From: SBAX01 sp964646605
GTDB lineage: Bacteria; Planctomycetota; Phycisphaerae; UBA1845
Assembly (NCBI GenBank): GCA_964646605.1
Contig: CAZYEX010000074.1
Coordinates: 1 to 46,560, forward strand
Length of the DNA: 46,560 bases
Reading direction: 5' to 3'
Every line of letters begins with the position of its first letter. Positions within the stretch are counted from its first letter, which is position 1. Under the pieces are notes generated by a model. The model was not told where the DNA came from. It worked only from the letters and a program-made list of their open reading frames with translations, and did no database searches. A program made the translations under genes and the position numbers. Of the stretch, positions 9,545 through 17,789 are shown piece after piece.

Positions 9545-10597
9545 TCATGCGGTCAGGCGTTTGCGGAGATAGTCGGCGCGGGCTACGGCGCGTTCGTCTT
9601 CGTCCAGGGTTTTGCCGACCATTTTCTGGAGGTGTGCGGGCTGGGTGTACAGGAACAACTCGTGCAGCGTGCCGAGGTCGAACTTCTTGAAGCGGCCCAT
9701 GTGGATTCCCATGTGGATGGGAGAGAGGAGCGTCTGCGTTTCGGCGCTGCTGATGCGGCGGGCGTGGGCCAGGACGCCGTACGCCCGCCAGATGCGATCG
9801 TCGACTTGCGGTTCGTGATGGCGGGCAAGAGTCTCGCGGGCCGCCCGCTCATACCCCACGATGTTGGGAATAATCGTTTCGCTAAAAGTTTGGATGAGGG
9901 CCTCTTCGGACTTTCCCAGCGTGGTTTGGTTGGAAATCTGAAACAGGTCGCCCGCGGCATCGGTGCCCTCGCCGTACAGTCCGCGAACCGCCAGACGCAA
10001 GTCCTTGGCAGCGCGAGCGACGCGTTCGATCTCCTTGGTGAGGCGGAGCGCGGGCAGGTGGAGCATCACTGACACGCGAATGCCCGTGCCCACGTTGGTC
10101 GGACAGGCGGTGAGGTAGCCGAGTTGGCGGTCGAAGGCGAAAGCGAGCTGGCGGGAAAGGGCGTCGTCGACGGCGGTCATTTCCTCCCACAAGGGTTCGA
10201 GTTGCAGACCGCTCCGCAGCCCCTGGATGCGGAGATGATCCTCCTCGTTGATCATGACGGCGCGCGTTTCATCGGGGGCGATCGTGACCCCGCGGCAACC
10301 CTCGCCGGCGGCGTGTTGGCGGCTGATGAGGTGTCGCTCGACGAGCACGTGGCGGTCCAGGATTCCCAATTGTTCGACATCGACGAGCAGGTCATCGCCC
10401 GCGATCTGGGTGGCGGCGAGGGCATCGGCGGCGGCTCGGTAGACCTGCACGCGATCGCTTTCTCCGGCTGCGGTGAGGAAGGGATGTTCGGCGAGGTTCC
10501 TGGCCAGTCGAATGCGCGAGGAAACGACGACGTCGGACATCGGTCCTTCGCCGCGCAGCCATTCCCCGGTGGTCTTGGTCAAGTCGTCGAGGTTCAT
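9545..10597 (-). CDS. mcsB: Protein-arginine kinase McsB
   Basis: A 350-residue phosphagen-kinase-fold protein matching McsB, which phosphorylates arginine residues and, in Firmicutes, marks proteins for ClpCP degradation. Visible family motifs are VVVSSRIRLARNL near residue 25, INEEDHLRIQ near 115, and the catalytic-site CPTNVGTG with Cys165. The C-terminal RTDEP-like allosteric region known from Firmicutes was not identified with certainty. Its ATG overlaps the mcsA stop codon by four bases (ATGA), so the two are translationally coupled. No ctsR or clpC follows. Confidence 0.92.
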   Translation of the reverse strand: MNLDDLTKTTGEWLRGEGPMSDVVVSSRIRLARNLAEHPFLTAAGESDRVQVYRAAADALAATQIAGDDLLVDVEQLGILDRHVLVERHLISRQHAAGEGCRGVTIAPDETRAVMINEEDHLRIQGLRSGLQLEPLWEEMTAVDDALSRQLAFAFDRQLGYLTACPTNVGTGIRVSVMLHLPALRLTKEIERVARAAKDLRLAVRGLYGEGTDAAGDLFQISNQTTLGKSEEALIQTFSETIIPNIVGYERAARETLARHHEPQVDDRIWRAYGVLAHARRISSAETQTLLSPIHMGIHMGRFKKFDLGTLHELFLYTQPAHLQKMVGKTLDEDERAVARADYLRKRLTA

Positions 10598-11076
10598 TGC
10601 ATGTCGAAAGCGCGGAGCTGGTCACGAACGCGGGCGGCGCGCTCGTAGTTCTCCTCTTGGATGGCCTCTTGGAGTTCGCGGCGCAGGCGAAGAAGCCCGG
10701 TCTGTCGCTTGACGGTATCGTCGGAACTGGCGGGCACTTTGCCCACGTGATGCGTCGCGCCGTCATGGGCCCGCTGGATCAACGGAGCGAGGACGGCCTG
10801 GAAGACGACGTAGTCATTCGGGCAGCCCAACTGCCCCTTCAATTGGAACTCCTTGAAGGTGATCCCGCACTTGGGGCAAGTGAGGTCATCGGCGGCGCCC
10901 AGTCCGGTTTTCTGCTTGATGAACTGTTGAAGAATCTCGTTGGCGGAGTGGTGGGACTGCTTGATGATGACGCCGGCCTTGACGGCGCACTCGTCGCAAA
11001 GATGCTGTTCCCGTTTCTCGGGGATGTCCGTCATGTGGACGGTGGCTTTGGCCTGATGACAACGTTGACAGACCAT
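10594..11076 (-). CDS. mcsA: McsA-like zinc protein with UvrB/UvrC motif
   Basis: 160 residues. The N-terminal zinc-binding part has CxxC pairs (MVCQRCHQAKATVH, HLCDECAVKAG), followed by a second zinc-ribbon-like region (LTCPKCGITF and LGCPND) and a C-terminal UVR motif (LRRELQEAIQEENYERAA). McsA is the activator of the arginine kinase McsB. The open frame runs upstream to 11247, but ATG 11076 is chosen because the first zinc pair follows it directly and GAGG lies eight bases before it. It is the first gene of the mcsAB pair, under a promoter at 11129-11157. Confidence 0.9.
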   Translation of the reverse strand: MVCQRCHQAKATVHMTDIPEKREQHLCDECAVKAGVIIKQSHHSANEILQQFIKQKTGLGAADDLTCPKCGITFKEFQLKGQLGCPNDYVVFQAVLAPLIQRAHDGATHHVGKVPASSDDTVKRQTGLLRLRRELQEAIQEENYERAARVRDQLRAFDMQ

Positions 11077-11128
11077 GTTCACGGCCTCGTTCCCGTAACC
11101 GCGTCCCCGAACCCCAGGGGCCCACCGG

Positions 11129-11157
11129 ATTCTACGGTTTCGGCTATAGATCGTCAA
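11129..11157 (-). promoter_or_regulatory. Sigma-70 promoter of mcsAB
   Basis: On the minus strand TTGACG (11152-11157), a 17-base spacer, then TAGAAT (11129-11134). Each hexamer matches the consensus at five of six positions. Transcription would start near 11122, giving a leader of about 46 bases to the mcsA ATG. No CtsR-like operator was recognised. Confidence 0.65.
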
Positions 11158-11191
11158 TTCACTCTCGGAAACTGAACCAGCAATGTACGGG

Positions 11192-11557
11192 TTAGCGGTC
11201 CGGTTCAAAAATGGCGCAACAACCGGGCGCCTCGGTGACTTCCACACGGCTGGGTGGAGTCATCCGTTGTCGTGTTAGGGCGTGGTAGAGGTGTTCGGCC
11301 AGGACTTCGGCAGTGGGGTTGCGTCCTCCAAGGGCCGGGGAGGCATTCAAATCGGCGTTCTCCAGCGGCGAAAGAACGGATCGCAACGCCTCCTGGACCT
11401 GCCCGAAATCCTCCACCATCCCGACCGCATTCAGCGAAACACGGGCGACATATGCCTTTACGACCCATTCGTGGGCGTGCGGTTCCTCGGTGCCGCCGTC
11501 AGGGAATCGAACGTGGTGCGTGGCGTGGAAGCGAGCCTCGACGGCGATGGTAAACAT
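11192..11557 (-). CDS. 6-pyruvoyl-tetrahydropterin synthase / QueD-like protein
   Basis: 121 residues with the T-fold pattern of the PTPS/QueD family: FHATHHVRFPDG with zinc-binding His, PHAHEWVVKAYV with the second His pair, MVEDFGQVQEAL, LNASPALGGRNPTAEVLAEHL and a C-terminal EVTEAPGCCAIFE. In QueD a catalytic cysteine sits just before the HGH motif; here that place reads GTEEPHAH, with no cysteine but two glutamates. It may therefore be a variant, such as the PTPS-III type linked to folate synthesis, rather than a 7-deazaguanine enzyme. ATG 11557 is chosen because the fold begins there. It is divergent from trpE. Confidence 0.75.
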   Translation of the reverse strand: MFTIAVEARFHATHHVRFPDGGTEEPHAHEWVVKAYVARVSLNAVGMVEDFGQVQEALRSVLSPLENADLNASPALGGRNPTAEVLAEHLYHALTRQRMTPPSRVEVTEAPGCCAIFEPDR

Positions 11558-11684
11558 AGCGGGTTTGTCGTCGCGTCCGCGGGGTAGGTCAAATGCGCCA
11601 TCTGCTATCCGCCGCGGACGTTCGGCTTCGACCAAGCCCGCGATGGACGTTGACCGGAAAGCGCTGCGGGGATAGGGTCTTCCC

Positions 11685-13145
11685 ATGCTGCACTTCCAAC
11701 CCGGGCGGTCGGAATTCTTGGAGCTGACTCGCCAGGCCAAGACCATTCCCGTCTACACCAGTTTATTGAGCGATCAATTGACGCCGGTTTCAGCCTTTGA
11801 GCGTTTGGCGGGCGGTTCCCAGCACGCCTTTCTTTTGGAAAGCGTGGTAGGCGGAGAGAAGATCGCCCGCTACTCGTTTCTGGGGGCCAATCCGGCGGCG
11901 GTTGTAACGGCCACGGGCGGCGACCCGCTGGTTGAATTGGAGCGGGCTCTGGCGAAGTACCGTACGGTGCCGACGCCGGACATGCCCCGCTTCCTCGGCG
12001 GGGCGGTGGGTTACGCCGGATATGACATCGTCCGTCACTACGAGAGGCTGGGGACTCCGCCGAAGGATGACCGCGGGCTGCCGGACTTGCAGTTCGGCAT
12101 CTACGACGAAATGGTCATCTTCGACCACGTTCGCAAGCTGGTACACGTGGTGGCACACGGTCGGGGTGGTGACGGCGTATCGGATGACCAAGCGTATGAC
12201 GAGGCGTGCGGTCGAATCGAGGGCACCGTCAAACGACTGGGCGAGGCCCGCCGTGAGGAGCTGCGTCCCATTCCTCCGCCTACAACGGATGCCGTTGACT
12301 TCCAAAGCAGCTTCTCCCGCGAGGGCTTCGAGCGAGCCGTCGAACGCTGCAAGCAGTACATCCGCGCCGGCGATATCTTTCAGGTGGTATTGTCGCAGCG
12401 GCTCTCGACGACCACGGCGGCGACGCCTTTCGACGTCTATCGCGCCCTGCGGGTCATCAACCCCTCGCCGTTCATGTTCTACGTGCAATCCCCGGCGGTG
12501 ACCTTGGTCGGGGCCTCGCCGGAGATTCTCTGTCGCATCGAGGACCGCAAGGTGACCTCGCGCCCGCTGGCGGGAACTCGTCCGCGGGGGCGCACGGAAG
12601 CGGAGGATCGCGGCCTGGAAACCGAGCTCCTCGCCGACCCCAAAGAACGCGCCGAGCATGTCATGCTCGTGGACTTGGGTCGAAATGATCTGGCTCGGGT
12701 TTGCATTCCGGGCAGCGTGCAGGTGGACGATTTGATGACCGTCGAGCGCTACAGCCACGTCATGCACATTTGCAGCAACGTGACCGGCACGTTGGCCGAC
12801 GGAAAAACGCCGTTCGACGCGGTGCGAAGCGTGCTGCCGGTCGGAACGGTCAGCGGTGCGCCCAAGGTCCGAGCCATGCAAATCATCGATGAACTTGAGC
12901 CGGTCCGCCGCGGACCCTACGGCGGGGCCATCGGTTACGTTGACTTTCGCGGGAACATGGATAGCTGCATCGCCTTGCGAACCATGGTCCTCACCCCCTC
13001 GGCGAGCGGCGGCTGGCGTGTGGACGCCCAGGTCGGCGCGGGCATCGTGGCCGATTCCGAACCGGCGAGGGAATACCAAGAAACGCTCAACAAGGCTCAA
13101 GGGATGCTCGATGCCCTCAAGATCGCCAATGCCTGGGCGATGTAG
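11685..13145 (+). CDS. trpE: Anthranilate synthase component I
   Basis: A 486-residue TrpE. It converts chorismate to anthranilate with ammonia delivered by the glutaminase subunit, the first committed step of tryptophan synthesis. The N-terminal domain has YTSLLSDQLTPVSAFERL and the LLES region used for tryptophan feedback binding; the C-terminal chorismate-binding domain has FQVVLSQRL, GASPEILCRIE, RPLAGTRPRG, ERAEHVMLVDLGRNDL, SGAPKVRAMQIIDELEP, GAIGYVDFRGNMDS and AGIVADSEPAREYQET. The start at 11685 is the first ATG and fits the family N-terminus. No trpG follows; trpB is 28 kb away in this window, so the pathway genes are dispersed. Confidence 0.94.
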   Translation: MLHFQPGRSEFLELTRQAKTIPVYTSLLSDQLTPVSAFERLAGGSQHAFLLESVVGGEKIARYSFLGANPAAVVTATGGDPLVELERALAKYRTVPTPDMPRFLGGAVGYAGYDIVRHYERLGTPPKDDRGLPDLQFGIYDEMVIFDHVRKLVHVVAHGRGGDGVSDDQAYDEACGRIEGTVKRLGEARREELRPIPPPTTDAVDFQSSFSREGFERAVERCKQYIRAGDIFQVVLSQRLSTTTAATPFDVYRALRVINPSPFMFYVQSPAVTLVGASPEILCRIEDRKVTSRPLAGTRPRGRTEAEDRGLETELLADPKERAEHVMLVDLGRNDLARVCIPGSVQVDDLMTVERYSHVMHICSNVTGTLADGKTPFDAVRSVLPVGTVSGAPKVRAMQIIDELEPVRRGPYGGAIGYVDFRGNMDSCIALRTMVLTPSASGGWRVDAQVGAGIVADSEPAREYQETLNKAQGMLDALKIANAWAM

Positions 13146-13179
13146 GGTGCGTGCTTTGCACGCACGGTCGGGGATTGGT

Positions 13180-14232
13180 GTGTTCCCACATCGTACGGCA
13201 CCTATTCGGGCTGTTCTCTCGGCGGTCGCATTCTACGGATTGGCCACAGGGTTCACAGCCGCGCAGACACGCCTCCCGCCGCCGGTTGCGGAGGAGGGCA
13301 TTTCGATCACGTTCGCAACCGAGAACGGCTGGGAGTACGACGGGCGGGTGGAGATTCCGCCGGCCGCTCATCGTCGCAACTGGGCGGTCATGCTGTTGGG
13401 GGGCGGGCTGGGGACGGCCATCGACTGGTTCGCGCCTGGCGAACTCACCATCGACGGCAAGCCCACCCACGACGCCGACGCCATCACCCGTGCGTTGCTC
13501 GCTGAAGGCTTCACTGTCATGCGTTGGCATTCGATCCGCCGCGGCGATCCGCTCAACGCCAAGGACCCCCTCATAATGGAAACCCCGACTCCACTCCAGG
13601 TGGTGGAGCAAGCGAGGCTGGCCTTTGCGGCGTTCCTCAAAACGGGCGTGGTTCCCGAGGATCACATTTTCTTGTTGGGTCACAGCCTGGGCGCGTACCG
13701 TGCCTGCGTTCTGGTGCAGGAGCATCCGAAAGTCGCGGGCGTGGTGACGCTGGCTGGGGCGTCGCTGATTCCCTCCGACCTCGAAACCGTGCGCCGGATG
13801 GTGCATGAGGCCGCGACCGACCCGCGCGTGGCGAGGATGAGATTCGAGAACGTACACGAGATGCGGGCCTATTCGTTGAAACAGTCACGAGACCGCTGGG
13901 GAAAAGAGGACGTGAAGGGAAAAGACCGCTGGGGCCATCGCTGGCCGGCGGGCGTGGTCGTTGAGAACAAGACCCCAACGCTGCTGCTGGTGGGATCGCT
14001 CGACGAACGATGGTTGCTGGAGAGCTACGTGTTCACGGCCTACCTGCGTGAGCACGAGCATCCGGACTATGCCTGGAAGGTGTTCGAGCAGCTAGGCCAC
14101 AACCTGGGCGCGGAAGTGCCTGGCGCTGTCACTTACCGCGACCAAGGGGACGTCGCCGACTCGCGCTCCGGGCCCATGGATCCGACGGTCATCAAGACGG
14201 TGGTCGACTGGCTCGTAAAGCGCGCGCCGTAA
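13180..14232 (+). CDS. Exported alpha/beta hydrolase
   Basis: 350 residues if started at GTG 13180, the start that leaves a typical signal peptide (MFPHRTAPIRAVLSAVAFYG, then LATGFTAAQ). The alpha/beta hydrolase fold is shown by the nucleophile elbow GHSLGAYRA, the acid region LLVGSLDERWLLES and the histidine in EQLGHNLG. The GGGLG loop after AVMLL may form the oxyanion hole. Substrate unknown; dienelactone-hydrolase or esterase-like enzymes share this layout. The open frame extends back into trpE, but that part is a shadow. It starts 35 bases after trpE and may be co-transcribed. Confidence 0.75.
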   Translation: MFPHRTAPIRAVLSAVAFYGLATGFTAAQTRLPPPVAEEGISITFATENGWEYDGRVEIPPAAHRRNWAVMLLGGGLGTAIDWFAPGELTIDGKPTHDADAITRALLAEGFTVMRWHSIRRGDPLNAKDPLIMETPTPLQVVEQARLAFAAFLKTGVVPEDHIFLLGHSLGAYRACVLVQEHPKVAGVVTLAGASLIPSDLETVRRMVHEAATDPRVARMRFENVHEMRAYSLKQSRDRWGKEDVKGKDRWGHRWPAGVVVENKTPTLLLVGSLDERWLLESYVFTAYLREHEHPDYAWKVFEQLGHNLGAEVPGAVTYRDQGDVADSRSGPMDPTVIKTVVDWLVKRAP

Positions 14233-14257
14233 GGGGCGGTCAGAAACTGTACCCGCC

Positions 14258-15199
14258 TCAGAAACCCGCCACACGCACAATATGGTCGCGGTACTCCGGT
14301 TCGAGTTGGTCTGGGGCGATGTTGAAATAAGACTCGAAAACGGCGGCGGTCCTAGCGACCCCTTCGACGGCGGAGAGACGGGCGGCGCCCGCGTGGACGC
14401 GATAGGCGCCGCTGGCCATGTCGGCGAGGAGGCGGTCAAACGACTTCGCGTGTCGCCCACCCGCACCGTGCCGCAGGAATGTCACCAACGCCCAGGCCTG
14501 GGCGTAGTACGTTTGCGAGACGCCGGGGTGACGGTGGCGAATGATCTCGCCGGCGTCGGTTTCGAGGAGTTCGCGCAGGGGGATCAACTCGCCGCGTTGC
14601 AGGGCCTCGCGGAGGGCGTAGAGGCGGAAGCTGTTGCGATCCGGCGTGAAGCTCGGGGTCGCCCCGCTCCACTCGACGGCTTCGTGATAACAGGCCAGGC
14701 CCTCGTTGAGCCATGCGGGCAGTGGGAAGTCGAACCGGGCACTGACGTACTGGTGCCAACCCTCATGGGCGAGCGTGGCGAGAGTGGCAGAGCGGTTCAC
14801 GAAAAACAAGACCGCGGTGGTCCCCTCGGTGAATCCGCCGGAGCGAATCCGGCCATAGAGGTCGGCACGCGCCGGATAACGGCGCCGCGTGAAACGCTCC
14901 CACTCGACGCGCGAACCGAATACGTAGGTGGTCAACTTGCCGATCGACGGCGGCGGGCCGGCGAAAGTCTGTTCATATCGTCCATAAGCCGATTCGAGAA
15001 AGGCGGGCACGGCGGCCTCGAATTCCGCGTCGGCAAGCGTGCTGTGGATGACGAAATGATCCGTGTCCCATCGCCGACCGGTGAAGTCGCTTTCGGCCCA
15101 GGGGGTTGAGGTCACGTCGACTGACGCACTCCGCGCCGAGCACCCGGACCACAGAATCGCGGCAGCAACACCAAGCACCAGCTTTCGTGGGAGCGTCAT
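14258..15199 (-). CDS. Lipoprotein with HExxH gluzincin-like motif (DUF1570-like)
   Basis: 313 residues starting MTLPRKLVLGVAAAILWSGC, a lipoprotein signal with cysteine at the end of the lipobox. The central TLAHEGWHQYVSARF gives an HExxH zinc motif, and LNEGLACYHEAVEW downstream supplies the second glutamate typical of gluzincin peptidases (peptidase MA-like, DUF1570 type). The N-terminal part has HFVIHSTLADAEFE, common in these proteins. A much longer open frame continues upstream on this strand to 16417, but it is antisense to trxB and is rejected. Convergent with the hydrolase, 25 bases apart. Confidence 0.72.
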   Translation of the reverse strand: MTLPRKLVLGVAAAILWSGCSARSASVDVTSTPWAESDFTGRRWDTDHFVIHSTLADAEFEAAVPAFLESAYGRYEQTFAGPPPSIGKLTTYVFGSRVEWERFTRRRYPARADLYGRIRSGGFTEGTTAVLFFVNRSATLATLAHEGWHQYVSARFDFPLPAWLNEGLACYHEAVEWSGATPSFTPDRNSFRLYALREALQRGELIPLRELLETDAGEIIRHRHPGVSQTYYAQAWALVTFLRHGAGGRHAKSFDRLLADMASGAYRVHAGAARLSAVEGVARTAAVFESYFNIAPDQLEPEYRDHIVRVAGF

Positions 15200-15245
15200 G
15201 GGAATCCCAAGGAGCGTATGAGGTCGACGCGTGCCGGTCAAACGC

Positions 15246-15274
15246 TTGGAGGGCGTTCGACGCGCGGGTATGAT
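15246..15274 (+). promoter_or_regulatory. Possible promoter of trxB
   Basis: TTGGAG (15246-15251), 17 bases, TATGAT (15269-15274). The -10 is good and the -35 moderate. It would give a leader of about 45 bases to the trxB ATG. Confidence 0.4.
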
Positions 15275-15325
15275 CGTCGTCGTGGTTCCGGGTGATTCGA
15301 AAACGAGGACGACACGAGGTTCTGC

Positions 15326-16366
15326 ATGACGAAGCAAGACGGCGTCGAGAAACTGATCATCATCGGGTCGGGGCCGGCGGGGTGGACGGGGGCGATTTAC
15401 GCGGCGCGGGCCAACTTGCAGCCGCTGGTCTTCGCCGGAAGGCCCAAGTCCGTACCCACGACGGTTCTGCCCGGCGGGCAGCTTATGCTCACCACCGAAG
15501 TCGAGAATTATCCCGGTTTTCCGCATGGAGTGACCGGGCCGGTGCTGATGTCCTATTTCGAGCAACAGGCCGTGCGCTTCGGCACACGGATCGTCAACGA
15601 CAACGGCCTGACACCCGACGTCTCCAATGCCGACGACGGGCACAACTATGCCTATCACGACTGCAAGCGCGTGGATTTTTCCAAGCGGCCGTTCGTCGTC
15701 GTTGGAGAGGATGACAAGGAATACCCCGCCCATTCGGTCGTCGTGGCCACGGGGGCTATGGCCAACTGGCTGGGCTTGAAGAACGAGATGCGATTGGCCC
15801 AATCCGGGGGCGGAGTGAGCGCCTGCGCGGTGTGCGACGGGGCCCTGCCCGTCTTCCGCGACAAGGTCGTGGGCGTGGTGGGCGGCGGCGATTCGGCCGT
15901 CGAGGAGGCGACCTATCTCACCAAGTTCGCATCCAAGGTCTATATGATCCATCGCCGCGACCAACTTCGCGCCTCGAAGATCATGGTCGAGCGGGCCAAG
16001 AACAATCACAAAATCGAATTCCTGTGGAACAAGGGCGTGGTGGACGTGCTCGGCGACAACATGATCAGCGGCGTGAAACTCAAGGACACGGTCACGGGGA
16101 AGGAGTCGGACCAAACTCTCGGCGGTCTGTTCATGGCCATCGGTCACACGCCCGCGACGGAGTTCCTCGGCGGACAACTCGAACTCGACGCCAAGAAGTA
16201 CATCAAACTGAAAGACCCCTATCGCTCGACGACCAACGTCGAAGGCGTATTCGCCGCGGGTGATTGCGTGGACAGCGTCTATCGCCAAGCCGTCACCGCC
16301 GCGGGAATGGGCTGCAAAGCCGCGATCGACGCGGAACGGTGGCTTGCGGAAAAAGGGATTGAGTAG
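15326..16366 (+). CDS. trxB: Thioredoxin reductase
   Basis: A 346-residue low-molecular-weight thioredoxin reductase, which passes electrons from NADPH through FAD to thioredoxin. FAD-binding IIIGSGPAGWTGAIYAAR is at the N-terminus, the redox centre CAVC at Cys167-Cys170 (ACAVCDGALP), the NADPH-binding VVGGGDSAVEEATYL with the HRRDQLRASK region, and the C-terminal FAD motif GVFAAGDCVDSVYRQAVTAAGMGCKAA. It is slightly longer than usual, with an insert near residues 95-115 (NADDGHNYAYHDCKRVDF). It could supply reducing power to thioredoxin-fold proteins such as the candidate selenoprotein, but that link is only inference. Confidence 0.94.
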   Translation: MTKQDGVEKLIIIGSGPAGWTGAIYAARANLQPLVFAGRPKSVPTTVLPGGQLMLTTEVENYPGFPHGVTGPVLMSYFEQQAVRFGTRIVNDNGLTPDVSNADDGHNYAYHDCKRVDFSKRPFVVVGEDDKEYPAHSVVVATGAMANWLGLKNEMRLAQSGGGVSACAVCDGALPVFRDKVVGVVGGGDSAVEEATYLTKFASKVYMIHRRDQLRASKIMVERAKNNHKIEFLWNKGVVDVLGDNMISGVKLKDTVTGKESDQTLGGLFMAIGHTPATEFLGGQLELDAKKYIKLKDPYRSTTNVEGVFAAGDCVDSVYRQAVTAAGMGCKAAIDAERWLAEKGIE

Positions 16367-16409
16367 GCGCCGCTCTTGCAATACAATCCGTGGAAGGAAG
16401 GTGAACCTT

Positions 16410-16613
16410 ATGCCCAAAATTCACAAGCTGAATTGTGTCATCGAACGCGAGGGCGATGGATACGTCTCCCTCTGCCCGGAGATGGATATTGCCAGCCAGG
16501 GGGACACGATCGAGGAGGCCCGAGCCAACCTGATGGAGGCCGTCGGGTTGTTCTTCGAGGCGGCTGATCCATCGGAGGTCCAGTCTCGGCCCCAGCCGGG
16601 CCGAGGGCCATAG
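16410..16613 (+). CDS. HicB-like protein, C-terminus atypical
   Basis: 67 residues with the HicB-type fold pattern: LNCVIEREGDGYVSLCPEMD, then ASQGDTIEEARANLMEAVGLFF. GGAAGGAAGGTG before the ATG is a strong ribosome binding site. HicB antitoxins block HicA mRNA-cleaving toxins, and solitary HicB-like proteins are also common. Here the C-terminus (SEVQSRPQPGRGP) does not resemble the usual ending with an ExxV segment, which suggests a frameshift or a changed end, and no hicA is adjacent. It starts 43 bases after trxB. Confidence 0.65.
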   Translation: MPKIHKLNCVIEREGDGYVSLCPEMDIASQGDTIEEARANLMEAVGLFFEAADPSEVQSRPQPGRGP

Positions 16614-16633
16614 CCACAGTTGGAGAGATGGTC

Positions 16634-17458
16634 ATGGCTGCATTCCTACTGACGTGGAACCCGGATCGCTGGCCGTGGACGGAGTTGCCCGAACAGGCTA
16701 AGGCACTTGAACGAGGCGACGAGGTGCCTTTCCGATGGAGCACCGGCACGACGAAACGGATCGCTCCCGGTGATCGTCTTTTCCTCCTACGACAAGGACG
16801 AGACCCTCGCGGAATAATTGCATCCGGCGTAGCCATCTCGGAGGTCCGACAGGTCGAGCATTGGGATCCCGAACGGGCAGAGATCGGGACACCCGCGAAC
16901 GTGGTAGACCTGCGTTTTGATGTCGTGATCGATCCCGAGCGGAACCCCGAGGGTATTCTCGGGCTCGATGACCTGCGAAGTCACGAATTTGCCGAAATGA
17001 ACTGGCACCCACAGGCGTCAGGAACGGTCATCCCGCCGCGAGTGGCTCGTAGGCTCGAACAACTCTGGGGCCAATATCGTCGTCGCTTGGTGGGCCAGTA
17101 TCGTCCGGATGAAATCGCCAATGGCACCAGATTCGCCGAGGGAGCTGTGCGGACCGTCTCTGTCGACAGATTCGAACGCAACGCTCTTGCGAGACAGGCG
17201 TGCCTGGATCACTGGGGTACAAAGTGCTTAGTTTGCGGTTTCGATTTCGGACGTACTTATGGCGACCTTGGGGCTGGCTACATCGAAGTCCATCATTTGA
17301 CCGCCCTCGCCGAAGTCCGTGAGCAACACGAGGTCGATCCGTTACGTGAGCTTCGCCCGGTGTGCCCGAATTGCCACGCGATGCTGCACCGGAACGACCC
17401 GATGCTGACACCGGAGCAGCTGCGGAACGTTCTTCAACGTCAAGAAGAGAGATCTTGA
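16634..17458 (+). CDS. EVE-HNH protein, likely modification-dependent endonuclease
   Basis: 274 residues with two domains. The first 140 residues start MAAFLLTWNPDRWPW and contain the pattern of an EVE/PUA-like domain (trp-rich first strand, GDRLFLLRQG, GIIASG), which in related enzymes binds modified cytosine. The C-terminal HNH nuclease has zinc pairs C198-C201 (KCLVCGFDF) and C244-C247 (CPNCHAMLHR), with catalytic-type H220-H221 in YIEVHHLTAL. EVE-HNH proteins are known type IV restriction enzymes that cut DNA with modified cytosines. ATG 16634 is preferred over 16628 because of its distance from GGAGAG. No methyltransferase is adjacent, as expected for this class. Confidence 0.8.
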   Translation: MAAFLLTWNPDRWPWTELPEQAKALERGDEVPFRWSTGTTKRIAPGDRLFLLRQGRDPRGIIASGVAISEVRQVEHWDPERAEIGTPANVVDLRFDVVIDPERNPEGILGLDDLRSHEFAEMNWHPQASGTVIPPRVARRLEQLWGQYRRRLVGQYRPDEIANGTRFAEGAVRTVSVDRFERNALARQACLDHWGTKCLVCGFDFGRTYGDLGAGYIEVHHLTALAEVREQHEVDPLRELRPVCPNCHAMLHRNDPMLTPEQLRNVLQRQEERS

Positions 17459-17564
17459 TAGCCAACCGCGCGCCGCGCAGCGCGACGGAAGGTCACATGA
17501 TTCCTCCCGACACCACACCCGCGGTCGGGAGGATGCCTCGCATCGAGCCTGCAAGGACGGACCG

Positions 17565-17783
17565 TCAGGGCTCGGCGGGGTTCGGTGTTGTACGCGTCGT
17601 TTGCCGGTTTACGACGGTTCCGTTCTCGGCGACGTAGATGGGCAGGCCGGGTTTTTCCCGTCGGGCGATTTCGCGGCGGATGCCTTCCTTCAGCCCTTCA
17701 GCGGTGGCCTCGAGCCGGCGCTTCAGGAATTCGGCGTCCAACGCCCCAGTGTCCACGGGTGGCTTGTCGCTTGATCGTTGCAT
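17565..17783 (-). CDS. 72-residue protein next to a broken zeta-toxin start
   Basis: A small hydrophilic protein with a helical middle (FLKRRLEATAEGLKEGIRRE) and an end reading GLPIYVAENGTVVNRQ. That end resembles the closing segment of zeta-toxin-type kinases or of their small partner proteins (PI.V...G.VV). It begins six bases after the stop of the zeta-like remnant on the same strand. It may be the partner antitoxin-like gene or the 3' end of the same toxin after an internal deletion. The ribosome binding site AGAGAGG is only one base from the ATG, which is poor. Confidence 0.45.
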   Translation of the reverse strand: MQRSSDKPPVDTGALDAEFLKRRLEATAEGLKEGIRREIARREKPGLPIYVAENGTVVNRQTTRTTPNPAEP

Positions 17784-17789
17784 ACCTCT

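Noticed and set aside
14258..16417. 719-residue minus-strand frame covering trxB
   Set aside because: Only the first part up to 15199 is the real lipoprotein gene; the upstream part is antisense to trxB, which is certain.
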